DNA of 64,000 nucleotides from Methanocella_A sp049676595 (GCF_049676595.1 NZ_CP187259.1:3348001-3412000); one strand, 5' to 3'. Shown: positions 25,746 to 34,570, counted from the stretch's first letter. Made by a program: numbers and translations. The notes: generated from the sequence alone by a model not told the origin.

Positions 25746-26906
25746 TCACAGATGCAGGTCGTGGTTGTCGTGCCCGCCTCTGGCCATCTCCGGCACCACG
25801 ATGCGGAAGTAGTGGGTGATCAGGACCAGGAGAATAGCGCCGAGGAACAGCCCGGAGACGCCGAAGACGATGGGCCCGAGGGTGTAGGCGAACATGAGCA
25901 GGCCTATGTGGAGCTGGCCTCTGCCCACGTAAGGCCGGATGAGCAGTTCGGGAAGCGTCTGCACGAAGAGCAGTATTGCCAGCACTATGACCAGGAAGTA
26001 GGCGAGGTTCGGGAACAGGGTGCCGGCCATCAGGCTACATATGATCAGGTAGGCGAAGAGGGGCGCCACTACCAGCCACATGCCGACCACCGGCAGAAAT
26101 GCCGAAACACCGCACAGTATTCCTAACAGGATGGGGGAGGGAATCTGGAGCGATGGCACGGGAGCAAAGGTACTCAGCAGCTGGAATACGACCGCCGCCA
26201 CGACGGCGAAGAAGACGATGCTCAATAGGTTTCCGAAAAAGATCTTCTGCAGGTCGGAGTCGACAGCCTTGCAGTACCGGATGAATACGTCGTTGTGCTC
26301 TTTGATAACCCGGGGGAATGTCCGGCAGAACCAGTTTTTCAGCTTGTCGTCATCCTTCAGCAGGTAGTATGCAACCAGGAACATCAGGAAGATCCGCAGT
26401 AGCATGTCGACTATGGTGCTGCCTGCAGACATGATGATATGCTCTATCTCGGGCAGCGAGCCGGAGTACCCGGCAAGAAGCTGGTATAACTGCTCAGACG
26501 TCAGGTTGTCGAAATCAACCTCGGCAAGCTGGCCGCCTGCAGAGAGATTATCATGAGCGCTGGTGAAGGAAACTGTGACGTTCATCAGCGTCCCCATGGG
26601 CACCGCCGACATCAGCCCCTGGTTGTTGACCACCGCGAGCAGCTGCGACATGCCGGTCAGCAGCGTGTATACGACGATGATGATCAGAGGCAGCACCAGC
26701 AAGGTCAGGCAGGCCATCACCAGCAGAGTCTCGTTTTTAATGTACCGGCCGAGCCGGTTTTTGATCGGCCTGGTGACATAGTAGACGAAGATGCCGTAGA
26801 CGAACACGTCGAGGAAAGGCCGCAGGATCCAGAACAGCAGTAGTACCATGACTACGCCAATCAGAAGCCATTTAGCCCGGTAAATCTTCCCCAGTAAGCC
26901 CGACAC
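25746..26906 (-). CDS. AI-2E family membrane transporter (paralogue)
   Basis: It has the same fold and length as the copy at 22559. GTG at 26906 is chosen as start because VSGLLGKIYRAKWLL aligns with MAGLISKVFKAKWLL of the paralogue; a longer frame would add unrelated residues. It has eight membrane helices, PSPILLGILCGVSAFLPVVG in the C-terminal bundle and a His-rich cytosolic tail (GGHDNHDLHL). The large outer loop is the least conserved part, so the two may differ in cargo or regulation. Substrate unknown. Confidence 0.85.
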   Translation of the reverse strand: MSGLLGKIYRAKWLLIGVVMVLLLFWILRPFLDVFVYGIFVYYVTRPIKNRLGRYIKNETLLVMACLTLLVLPLIIIVVYTLLTGMSQLLAVVNNQGLMSAVPMGTLMNVTVSFTSAHDNLSAGGQLAEVDFDNLTSEQLYQLLAGYSGSLPEIEHIIMSAGSTIVDMLLRIFLMFLVAYYLLKDDDKLKNWFCRTFPRVIKEHNDVFIRYCKAVDSDLQKIFFGNLLSIVFFAVVAAVVFQLLSTFAPVPSLQIPSPILLGILCGVSAFLPVVGMWLVVAPLFAYLIICSLMAGTLFPNLAYFLVIVLAILLFVQTLPELLIRPYVGRGQLHIGLLMFAYTLGPIVFGVSGLFLGAILLVLITHYFRIVVPEMARGGHDNHDLHL

Positions 26907-27011
26907 ATGCGGTAACACGCAAATAAAATTTAAATACCTTATGTAAACGCTGCAATCGGTAAAATAAGTAAAAGGTTGCCATATTTTCGCAAACACGGCA
27001 ACCAGTACGGT

Positions 27012-28562
27012 TCAGGCTTTTCTGCCAGGCTTCACCCGGCGAGGTACGGCGATGTTTGGCGCTGCCTCGATCTCCACGTCGTACAGCTTGCCGTATTTCT
27101 CCCGGGCGTACCTGATGAAGTAGTCCTCGCTGATCTTGTCCCCGGTGACGCGCTTCATGAGGTCTGCGGTGCTGTACCTCTTGCCGTGCAGGTGGACGTT
27201 CTGCCTCAGCCAGCCGAGCATTGCGCCAAGGTCGCCTGCTGCGATCCGGTCTTCCAGGCCGGGGACCTGCCGCTTCGCCGCATCCCACAACTGGGCTGCA
27301 TAGAGGTTGCCCATCGTGTAGGACGGGAAGTACCCGAACCCGCCGCTGGGCCAGTGGACGTCCTGCAGGCATCCCTGAGAGTCGTCGGGCACCTCGATGC
27401 CCAGGTATTTCTCGAAGCGCTCGTTCCAGAACGACGGGATCTCACCGGTCTTTAACCGGCCGTCGAAGATCGCGTCCTCCACCTCGAACCGCACGGCGAT
27501 GTGCAGGTTATACGTCAGCTCGTCGGCTTCGACCCGGATGTACGACCGGCTCACCCGGTTGATCTCCCGGTACCACGCCCCCAGGGACACTTTCCTGAAC
27601 TTCGGGAACGCCTGCTGCATCTGCGGGTAGAAGTGCGTCCAGAAGGGCAGGCTTCTGCCCACCACGTTCTCCCACATCCTGGACTGGGACTCGTGCAGGC
27701 CCATGGACACGGCTTCTGCCAGCGGGGTGCCGTAGTGCTTCTCCCGGTAGCCCTGCTCATACAGGGCGTGACCTGCCTCGTGGATGATCGGGAAGATGGA
27801 GAAGTACGGGTTGTCTTCCTGGTAGCGGAAAGTGATCCTCACGTCCCTGCAGCCCCCGGTAGTGAACGGGTGTGCCGACATGTCGATGCGGCCGCAGTCC
27901 ATGTTGAAGCCCATGCTGGTCGCCAGGACACAGAGGAACTTACGCTGGTCCTCGAGCGGGTAAATGCCTTTTGGTATGGCGTTTTTGGGCGCTGGCTCAT
28001 CGAGGATCTTTTTGGCGATCGGCGCCAGCTTCGTGGTGAGCCGGCCGAACAGCGCTTCCACGTCGCGGGTCTTCATGCCCGGCTCGTAGTCGTCGAGCAG
28101 CGCATCGTAAGGCTTGTCCTCGTAGCCGACGTGCTCCGCTACCTGCATCTTCAGGTCGATCATCTTCCCGAGCACCGGCTCCAGCTTTTTGAAATCGCTA
28201 TCCTTCCTTGCCCTCATCCAGGCTTCCAGGCCCTGCGACTCGGTCTTGCTGATCTCTTTCACCAGCGAGCAGGGAACGCTCGAAGCCCTCTTCCACTTGT
28301 GCTCGACCTCGCGCAGGACGACTTTTCCGTCTGCTGAGAGCTCCTGCTTTTTCAGCGCCTTGATGAGCTTGCCCATTCGGGGAGACGTTAGCCGCTCGTG
28401 GATAATCCCTGCGATGGCAGAGTTCTGCTGCGCCCTGTCCGGAGAAGCGCCCGAAGGCATGTACGTCTGCTCATCCCATCCCAGTAAGCTGGCTACCTGC
28501 TCCAGCGTGCTCAGCTCCCTGACCAACTCTATTAATTCCTTGTACTCCTTACTCGCTGGCAT
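27012..28562 (-). CDS. Carboxypeptidase Taq family metallopeptidase (M32)
   Basis: A zinc carboxypeptidase that removes C-terminal residues from peptides in the cytosol. The 516 residues match the M32 length. The zinc motif is HEAGH in FPIIHEAGHALYEQG near residue 260, with the third-ligand Glu region following (LAEAVSMGLHESQSRMWEN). Other M32 blocks are HPFTTGGCRDVRITFR and RVEADELTYNLHIAVRFE. It stands alone, transcribed toward an AI-2E gene. It probably recycles peptides; no special context is seen. Confidence 0.94.
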   Translation of the reverse strand: MPASKEYKELIELVRELSTLEQVASLLGWDEQTYMPSGASPDRAQQNSAIAGIIHERLTSPRMGKLIKALKKQELSADGKVVLREVEHKWKRASSVPCSLVKEISKTESQGLEAWMRARKDSDFKKLEPVLGKMIDLKMQVAEHVGYEDKPYDALLDDYEPGMKTRDVEALFGRLTTKLAPIAKKILDEPAPKNAIPKGIYPLEDQRKFLCVLATSMGFNMDCGRIDMSAHPFTTGGCRDVRITFRYQEDNPYFSIFPIIHEAGHALYEQGYREKHYGTPLAEAVSMGLHESQSRMWENVVGRSLPFWTHFYPQMQQAFPKFRKVSLGAWYREINRVSRSYIRVEADELTYNLHIAVRFEVEDAIFDGRLKTGEIPSFWNERFEKYLGIEVPDDSQGCLQDVHWPSGGFGYFPSYTMGNLYAAQLWDAAKRQVPGLEDRIAAGDLGAMLGWLRQNVHLHGKRYSTADLMKRVTGDKISEDYFIRYAREKYGKLYDVEIEAAPNIAVPRRVKPGRKA

Positions 28563-28679
28563 ATCGGCGTATTATTGGCCCTGATCAGGTATCAACTTTG
28601 GGGGCTGAGACCGGCGGTAATGACAGTAAAGGTAGATATACCCACCGGGAAATGATAGCAGACACAGGAGAGTATAGAG
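28563..28679. promoter_or_regulatory. Divergent promoter between the M32 peptidase and the GNAT
   Basis: This gap contains AGGAG at 28666-28670 upstream of the GNAT coding frame but no ATG/GTG/TTG in that frame. An ATG at 28652 lies in a different frame. Confidence 0.35.
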
Positions 28680-29195
28680 ATCCAGATTCGGGCAGAAAGG
28701 GCCGGAGACGAAGCCTCGATCCGGGAAGTCGGCTTCCTCGCTTTCGGAGACGACGGTAACATATGCATAGTCGACGTCCTGCGTAAGTCACCGATATATG
28801 ACCGGGAGCTATCCCTCGTTGCCGTCAGATCAGGCAGTATCGTCGGCCACATTCTGTTCAACCCGATGGTGATCCGGACCCCGTCCGGAGATGTGCCTGC
28901 ACTATACCTCGGCCCGATCGCTGTCAGGCCAGAGCAGCAGCGGCAGGGTGTCGGCTCAGCACTGATGCGGGCAGGGCTGGAGAAATGCAGGGAAAAGGGG
29001 CACCGGATCGTTATACTCTGCGGGCACCCCGAATACTATCCCCGGTTCGGGTTCACGCCGGCCAGAGAAAAAGGGCTGGAAGCGCCGGAGTGGATACCTG
29101 ACGATGCCTTCATGGTGCTCGAGCTGTTACCCGGAGCCCTGAATGGTGTCCGTGGTACAGCGATCATACCATACGAGTTCCCGGAAGCGGAGTAG
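28680..29195 (+). CDS. GNAT-family N-acetyltransferase lacking a standard start codon
   Basis: Acetyl-CoA dependent transferase of the GNAT fold. The acetyl-CoA site LGPIAVRPEQQRQGVGSALM is clear, followed by the HPEYYPRFGF block of the YhbS-like subgroup. Coding sequence extends at least 62 codons upstream of the first ATG (28866) with typical GNAT N-terminal sequence IQIRAERAGDEASIREV. No ATG, GTG or TTG exists there. AGGAG at 28666 is 9 bases before ATC at 28680, used here as a provisional start. Alternatively ATG at 28652 begins the protein and a 1-base frameshift follows. The substrate is unknown. Confidence 0.75.
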   Translation: MQIRAERAGDEASIREVGFLAFGDDGNICIVDVLRKSPIYDRELSLVAVRSGSIVGHILFNPMVIRTPSGDVPALYLGPIAVRPEQQRQGVGSALMRAGLEKCREKGHRIVILCGHPEYYPRFGFTPAREKGLEAPEWIPDDAFMVLELLPGALNGVRGTAIIPYEFPEAE

Positions 29196-29233
29196 CTATG
29201 CCCAGTCTTGCCTGTGAGCCAGCGGACGAATAA

Positions 29234-29274
29234 GAACGCTGCGCTGTGCCAGGATCACAGATTCTGACAGATTA
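29234..29274. repeat. Left end of a family C element interrupted by element F
   Basis: It begins GAACGCTGCGCTGTGCCAG, continues with CACAGATTCTGACAGATT, then stops at the left end of element F. The missing right half resumes at 29863. Confidence 0.7.
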
Positions 29275-29862
29275 CCAGTATTCCCCGTGTCTGGTGAGTA
29301 ATCGGTGGTCCGGTGTTATGGCCTTGTTTGGGCTATCGTGGGTAGCACGAAAACACTAAACTTTTTTTAGAGGGACACTAAAACTCGAAGACTCTAAGGT
29401 ACACGGCTAAAACACGAACTGCCCGAAGACACTATTAATCGACAAAAGCCACGAAGGTCACGGCCTTAAAACACGAACAAGTTCCGCGAATGCTCGAAGA
29501 CACCAAACTAAAACACAGTTGAACAAGCGGTTGCCATCGTTGACCGGTATCCCGAGTATAGCGCAACCGCATGGTTATAGTATTCGTGGCAGGGGTAGGC
29601 GATATGGTTGTTTGTCTTAACTTGGTGTCCTTGTGATTTCGCGGAACTTGTTCGTGTTTTTGGACCGTGTATTAGTGGCATTAGTTTTTTTACCGGTGTC
29701 TTAGTGCAATTCATGATTTAGCCGTGAACCTTTGGGTTTTAGTGAAGTTTGTGTCCCTCTAAAAAAGAATTTTGTGTCTTTGTGCTACCCACGCAAGCCC
29801 ATGCAAGGGCAGAGCACCGGACAGTTTAGCAACCACAAGCCAAACAAGCACGGGAATACTGG
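29275..29862. mobile_element. Element F: 588-bp palindromic element with inverted ends, inside a family C repeat
   Basis: The ends are CCAGTATTCCCCGTG (29275-29289) and CACGGGAATACTGG (29849-29862), inverted copies with one base missing. Inside, TGGGTAGCACGAAAACAC (about 29339) mirrors GTGTCTTTGTGCTACCCA (about 29774). AGAGGGACACTAAAACTC (about 29371) mirrors the GTGTCCCTCT region (about 29751). ACACGAACAAGTTCCGCG (about 29472) mirrors CGCGGAACTTGTTCGTGT (about 29640). Arms consist of ~9-nt quasi-repeats. There is no coding capacity, so if mobile it is non-autonomous. Confidence 0.65.
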
Positions 29863-29995
29863 ATGACACAGATTGCACAGATACGATTAGATAAGAAGGA
29901 AAAGGACTTGCCGACTATCGTTTTTATCCGATAGTCATCTGTGCAATCCGTGCAATCTGTAACAATCTGTGATACAAGCACAGCGCAGCGATCGT
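29863..29995. repeat. Right part of the interrupted family C element
   Basis: GACACAGATTGCACAGATA units face TGTGCAATCTGTAACAATCTG units. The outer end is AGCACAGCGCAGCG. Together with 29234-29274 it forms one C element split by F. Confidence 0.75.
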
Positions 29996-30004
29996 ATTGT
30001 AAGC

Positions 30005-30880
30005 TCACTGAACCAGCTTGGCGACGTTATACCCTTTTCTGGCGCCTATGGCAGCGGCGACCGTTTCGCACTTGGCCCGGAGCAGGTAGGCCATGTTCTT
30101 GAACCCGCAGTCGCCCAGCGACTCGTAGTTGGCCATGCCCTTGCTGATGATGAGAGACGAGGTCTGCAGTGCCTTCAAAAGCTCGGCCGGGGCCTCTTCG
30201 AGGCTGACGCCCACCGCGTTGGAGCCGGTGGTCAGCACCCGGTCCACCTTTTTGTCGAGACCCATTCGGACGACATCTTCCATGGTGACGTCGGTCAGTA
30301 TGTACTCGCCTCTGACGACTAAAGTGATCTTTGCGCCGAGGGCCTTCAGCTCTTCAATTAGTAATTCGTCGAAGTAGATCTCTCCGCAGTTGTCGACTAA
30401 GTAGAGGACGTCGCTGTTCGTGGCGAGTTTCCTGATCTCCGCCGTGTGGTCGATGTCGAGGCCCTGTTCAACCATTCTCTCGTAGAAAGCCATGAAGTCG
30501 CCGGTTTCTACGTCGTGCCCCTGCACTCCGAAGTCGAAGGTGTTGCCGATGATCGTGGCGAGCACCGCCAGCCGGAACCTCTCTTCGGGCTTCGCCTCGG
30601 CCATCTGCTGCCTGACGAAAGGCACGGCTTCCATGGCCAGCTTATTGCTTAACGCCTTCAGCTCCCGGTACGGGTCCTTGTCGCCAAGGATGGTGTAAGC
30701 TTTCCTGTGAATGCCGGTCGATATGCCGATGGCATCCGCTCCCGGATAGAAGTTCTCCTTCAGGAACTCGAGGCCCCCCTGTACTGCCTTGAACCGCAGC
30801 TCCGGGTCTTTCGTCGAAAGCTCCGCCTCGTAGAGCACCCGGTTCAGCAGACAGGGCGCGCACTGTGGACTCGTCTTCAT
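30005..30880 (-). CDS. DUF89 (ARMT1-like) damage-control phosphatase
   Basis: Members of DUF89 are metal-dependent phosphatases acting on damaged or excess phosphometabolites. The 291-residue protein is of the archaeal/bacterial subfamily with an N-terminal CxxC (C7, C10 in QCAPCLLN). The active-site segments are TIIGNTFDFGVQGHD and LYLVDNCGEIYFDELLIEEL, where Asp and Asn hold the metal, and later KGMANYESLGD. It begins with ATG and is divergent from the glycosyltransferase. Its substrate in archaea is not established. Confidence 0.88.
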   Translation of the reverse strand: MKTSPQCAPCLLNRVLYEAELSTKDPELRFKAVQGGLEFLKENFYPGADAIGISTGIHRKAYTILGDKDPYRELKALSNKLAMEAVPFVRQQMAEAKPEERFRLAVLATIIGNTFDFGVQGHDVETGDFMAFYERMVEQGLDIDHTAEIRKLATNSDVLYLVDNCGEIYFDELLIEELKALGAKITLVVRGEYILTDVTMEDVVRMGLDKKVDRVLTTGSNAVGVSLEEAPAELLKALQTSSLIISKGMANYESLGDCGFKNMAYLLRAKCETVAAAIGARKGYNVAKLVQ

Positions 30881-31013
30881 GGTATCAGATTTCAGAGCGG
30901 CTTTCCCTCATAAATGCTTTTCCTGACAGTAAATTACTGCGGGGCATACCGTCAGCATCCGGGTACAATCCCCTATGAATTTTATATATTTACAGGGCCG
31001 ATCTTCTTAAGCC

Positions 31014-32174
31014 ATGGAATCACTGCGCATCGCTATGTTCTCGTGGGAAAGCCTGCACGGCGTGAAAGTAGGAGGAATTGCCCCCCACATCACGGGACTA
31101 GCAGAGGCGCTGGCTGCCCGGGGCCACGAAGTGCACGTGTTCACCAGAGACGGGCAGCAAGGGCCATACGATATCGTCAACGATGTCCGCTACCACCGGG
31201 TTCCCTGCTGTACTGACGGGGGCATAGTTGGCCAGATGGACCGGATGTGCGGGGATATGGCAGAGCGACTTCAGGCTGCGGAAAAAGTGTCCGGGCAGTT
31301 CGACGTGTTGCACGCCCACGACTGGCACCCGGTCGCAGGGCTGGCCAGGCTCAGGCGAAGAGCCGGGAGGGACTTCGCCTTCACGTTCCACTCCACGGAA
31401 TGGGGGCGCCACGGCAACCGGCATTCAGGCACCTACGACTACGCTGAAATCTCTCACCGGGAATGGCTGGCCGGCTACGAGTCGAAAGCGGTCATAGTCA
31501 CGTCGCCCGTATTAAAAAACGAGGTTCGGTCCCTTTATCGCATCCCTTCAGAGAAGCTGCACCTGATTCCGAACGGCATAATCCCGGGCACCGTCCGCCG
31601 CCCGGTCGACGCCGGCGAAATCAAGCGAAAGTACGGCATCCACCCGTTTGCGCCGGTGGCGCTGTTCGTGGGCAGGATGAGGTACCAGAAGGGCCCTGAC
31701 CTGCTGGTGGAGGCAGTACCTCACGTACTGCGCCGGCGATGGGATGCGAAGTTCGTGTTCGCCGGGGAAGGCGATTGCGGAGAGGCCTGCCGATGGCGGG
31801 CACAGGAGCTCGGCGTGGCCGGATCATGCTGGTTCACAGGTTATCTGAAAGACGACGACCTCACAGACCTGTACAATGCGTGCGACCTGCTTGTAGTGCC
31901 GTCGAGAAACGAGCCCTTCGGCATCGTGGTCCTGGAAGCGTGGGACGCCGGCAAGCCGGTCATCGGCACAGATGCAGTCCCGATCATCGACAACTTCGTC
32001 AACGGGATCAAAGCCAGGTTAGATCCTGAATCCCTCGCCTGGTGCATCAACGAAGTAATCGGCAAGCCGAAGGCGTTGCAGTGGATGGGCGCCCAGGGGC
32101 GGAAGATGATCGACAGAGTCTTCAACTGGGATAACGTGGCTGAAATGACTGAAAAAGTATATAGAAGCCTCTGA
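31014..32174 (+). CDS. GT4-family glycosyltransferase
   Basis: A retaining glycosyltransferase with the GT-B fold. It begins with the acceptor-side motif HGVKVGGIAPHITGLAEAL near 18-36, as in starch or glycogen synthase-like GT4/GT5 enzymes. The donor domain holds LFVGRMRYQKGPDLLVEA and the EX7E motif EPFGIVVLEAWDAGKPVIG near 300-320. The 386 residues are complete. It starts with ATG after a TATA-like TTTTATATATTT about 35 bases up. It is likely cytosolic, making a storage polysaccharide, trehalose-like compound or surface glycan; the sugar donor cannot be read from sequence. Confidence 0.87.
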   Translation: MESLRIAMFSWESLHGVKVGGIAPHITGLAEALAARGHEVHVFTRDGQQGPYDIVNDVRYHRVPCCTDGGIVGQMDRMCGDMAERLQAAEKVSGQFDVLHAHDWHPVAGLARLRRRAGRDFAFTFHSTEWGRHGNRHSGTYDYAEISHREWLAGYESKAVIVTSPVLKNEVRSLYRIPSEKLHLIPNGIIPGTVRRPVDAGEIKRKYGIHPFAPVALFVGRMRYQKGPDLLVEAVPHVLRRRWDAKFVFAGEGDCGEACRWRAQELGVAGSCWFTGYLKDDDLTDLYNACDLLVVPSRNEPFGIVVLEAWDAGKPVIGTDAVPIIDNFVNGIKARLDPESLAWCINEVIGKPKALQWMGAQGRKMIDRVFNWDNVAEMTEKVYRSL

Positions 32175-32451
32175 TTGGCCGATCCACAGGTATGCGCCCG
32201 CTTATAAAAACTGGATCAACTACAGCGACCCCGATGGGTGGGCGATCGGCAATACTACAGTGATAATCAACGGCAAGATCTGGAAGCCCGAGACGCGCAA
32301 GACGATCGTTGTGGACATGTACTTCGAAGCCTTGGGGCCTGTGCCTGACGGCTGCCAGCCTCCCCGATATCTCTACTGCTCTTACGCAGAGATGGAGCAG
32401 ACGAACAATTCGACTTACTCGCCGGTAGTAATGAGCTATGGGCCGTTCTAG
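32149..32451 (+). pseudogene. Possible C-terminal remnant of a lost protein
   Basis: An open stretch directly after, and slightly overlapping, the glycosyltransferase reads YAPAYKNWINYSDPDGWAIG and ends in a stop after MSYGPF. Amino-acid makeup looks protein-like, with many aromatic residues and plausible strands. It has no start codon near its N-terminus; the first ATG-like start would be at 32260. It may be the tail of a lost surface protein. No family recognised. Confidence 0.35.
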
Positions 32452-32461
32452 TATTCCATAA

Positions 32462-32935
32462 AAGTTGCAGGCCTGGGAGGTATGTAGAGGTGGGGGGTCT
32501 GAGAGGTATGAGGAGTATAGAGAGGACACGTTCAAGCTGGGAGGTCAGGGAGGTCAGGAGATATGGGAGTAGGTTATGAGAGGGGCCGGAGGTCGAAGAG
32601 ATTAAATATTTAATAATCATATCTGACCTTTCTTGGGCTGTCAGGTACCATTTACACGAAGTACTCAAAGTACGCGAAGTACGCGAAGGTAAACTATATG
32701 ATTGGCTTGCTGTCAGCCCTTTTATCGAACTTCGCGTACTTCGTGTACCTTGTGTACTTCGTGTAAACGGTACGGGCGCTCATAATAAAAGTTCAGAATA
32801 ATGCCCCGTTATCCTCTCCGACCTTTCCACACTCCCAAACCTCCTCTCTGACCTCTCAACCCTCCCAAACCTCCCAGCTTGAAAATCCTCCCCGACCTCC
32901 CGGAACCTCTCGACCTCCAGGAGTTTTTCGCCCGC
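32462..32935. repeat. Family A palindrome copy 2 with family B element nested in its loop
   Basis: The left arm (32462 to about 32640) has CAAGCTGGGAGGTCAGGG. The right arm (about 32805-32935) has CCTCCCAGCTTG and GACCTTTCCACACTCCC. A family B element (32645-32785) occupies the loop. The same A-B composite occurs at 59860-60325 in the opposite orientation. Confidence 0.8.
32645..32785. repeat. Family B palindrome, copy 1 (ACGAAGTAC arrays)
   Basis: The outer ends are GTACCATTTACACGAAGTAC and GTACTTCGTGTAAACGGTAC. Inner units are TACGCGAAG and TACACGAAG, exactly 9 nt apart, facing CTTCGCGTA units. Confidence 0.85.
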
Positions 32936-33715
32936 TTAACTCGAACTCAGGAATTGTACTATTGCTCGCTGGAACTTGACCGGCTTTTCATCGTGGATCG
33001 TGTGCCCGCACTCAGGGAATTCGACCAGCCTCGTATTCGGCCTTCTCGCCGCCATTTCTCTGGCGTGGGCTGTTTCCAAAACCCAGCTCCTGTGGCCGTG
33101 AATTAGCAGCGCCGGACACTTCGAGGCCAGCCAGTCCTGCCACCAGTCGCCGCCGATCAGCTTCATCGATCGGGCCAGCTTATCGTAGTCGAACCGGAAG
33201 CCCCACCCGTCGGGAAACTCGACCAGGCTCTCCTGGAAATAAGAGTCGTTCTTGAAGCCCTTCTCTTCCGCCCATTCCAGCACGTGCCGCATGCTGTCGA
33301 AACGTACGGGCCAGCCTTCCGTGGCCGGGCCAAACTCCGGGACGACAGCGCCGATATCCTCGATGATCAGCGCTTTAACCAGCTCAGGCTGCCATGCCGC
33401 CAGTTGATATGCATTTAAACCGCCCAGCGAGTGCCCCAGCACGACTGCCGGCCCGAGGTTCAGCTCCCTCATGAAAGCGGCCGCGTCCCGGACGTATGCC
33501 TCCCGGGAGTAGTCGTCGGGCTGGTCGCTCCACCCGTGACCCCGCTGGTCTAAAGCGATCACCCGCCACTGATCGTGCAGCGCCTCGGCCAGCCCCGCGA
33601 ACGACCGGGCGCAGGCGTAGTGGCCGTGTAGCGCCAGCAAAGGCTCTCCCTTTCCGCCATAGTCGATGTATGATAAGCGTACGCCATCCAGATCAACGAA
33701 CTGCCTCACAGGCAT
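32936..33715 (-). CDS. Alpha/beta hydrolase
   Basis: A 259-residue cytosolic hydrolase of the alpha/beta fold. The oxyanion region is ALHGHYACARSF. The nucleophile elbow is GHSLGG with Ser96, and the catalytic His is in ECGHTIHDEKP near 238. The acid is probably an Asp in the IEDIGA or later loop, not certain. LDQRGHGWSDQP near 55-66 is typical of esterases and epoxide or ester hydrolases of this group. The last codons overlap the edge of a family A repeat. The substrate is unknown. Confidence 0.87.
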   Translation of the reverse strand: MPVRQFVDLDGVRLSYIDYGGKGEPLLALHGHYACARSFAGLAEALHDQWRVIALDQRGHGWSDQPDDYSREAYVRDAAAFMRELNLGPAVVLGHSLGGLNAYQLAAWQPELVKALIIEDIGAVVPEFGPATEGWPVRFDSMRHVLEWAEEKGFKNDSYFQESLVEFPDGWGFRFDYDKLARSMKLIGGDWWQDWLASKCPALLIHGHRSWVLETAHAREMAARRPNTRLVEFPECGHTIHDEKPVKFQRAIVQFLSSS

Positions 33716-33834
33716 GCCTGCACATATGACGCTTACGGCAGATAAAGTATCGGAGTGTCCGGGGCGAAAGTATAGTTTTTACTGTTACTTTTTGGATATT
33801 CGACATTCAGACTCTCCGGTGCCTCCGGTTCCTC

Positions 33835-34120
33835 ACCATCCTCCTCTCTGACCTCTCTGACCTCTCTGACCTCTCCCTGAGATCGTTCTCTCTGATCTCC
33901 GGTGCCTCCGAAACCTCCCTGTCAGTCCGGCTTGCGTATCTGTATCATTGAAAATGGGAGGTTGGGGAGTGCCCGGAGGTCTGGGAGTCTTTTTTCAAAC
34001 TGGGAGGTCAGGGAGGTCAGGAGGTCTGAGAGGAGAATTGTGAGAGGCCGGAGGATGGAGGAGAGAAAATGGGCTGTCGGGAATCGCCTTGAGAACGCCT
34101 GCCATGGCAGGCGTTCAACC
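33835..34120. repeat. Family A palindrome, copy 3
   Basis: Here the pyrimidine arm is on the left (CTCTCTGACCTCTCTGACC) and the purine arm on the right (CTGGGAGGTCAGGGAGGTC, GGAGGTCTGAGAGG). It is more degenerate than the other copies and is followed at once by a B element. Confidence 0.75.
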
Positions 34121-34214
34121 GGCGAATATCCTGGCAAAGGAACTGTCCAAAATGTTTTGAGAAAGACCATACTTCGTCAACCTTGTGTATTGTCATTCTT
34201 GAAACTTTTAGGAC

Positions 34215-34380
34215 AGTCAGGTACCGTTTACACGAAGTACGCAAAGTACGCGAAGTACACGAAGTTTTACTTTAAGATCATTTTCAAGCATGCCGTTTTT
34301 ACCGTACTTTGAGTACTTCGCGTACCTCGCGTACTTCGAGTAAATGGTACGGGCACTCGTACAAAACGTTTCAGTAAGGA
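34215..34380. repeat. Family B palindrome, copy 2
   Basis: The ends are GTACCGTTTACACGAAGTAC and GAGTAAATGGTAC. The loop AAGATCATTTTCAAGCATGC and the right flank GGGCACTCGTACAAAACG are nearly identical to the copy at 60010, which argues for recent spread of a defined element. Confidence 0.85.
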
Positions 34381-34447
34381 CCCATGGATGAAAAGGGTAT
34401 TTTCGTGTAAGGGTATGAAAAATTTAACGTTTGCCCTGCCATGGTTG

Positions 34448-34570
34448 AAACACCGCCAGGCACGCCAGGGTGCCAGGCTCGCCAAGTTATATTTATCTAT
34501 TCGTCCTAATTCTGATCGAAAAGCCCTTGGCGAGCCTGGCTTCTTGGCGAGCTTGGCGGCCCTATAACCA
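34448..34570. repeat. Family G palindrome (CTTGGCGAGCCTGGC arrays)
   Basis: GCCAGGCACGCCAGGGTGCC on the left faces CTTGGCGAGCCTGGCTTCTT on the right. The outer ATGGTT...CCGCCA is mirrored by GGCGG...AACCAT. Only one copy is in this window. Confidence 0.7.
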
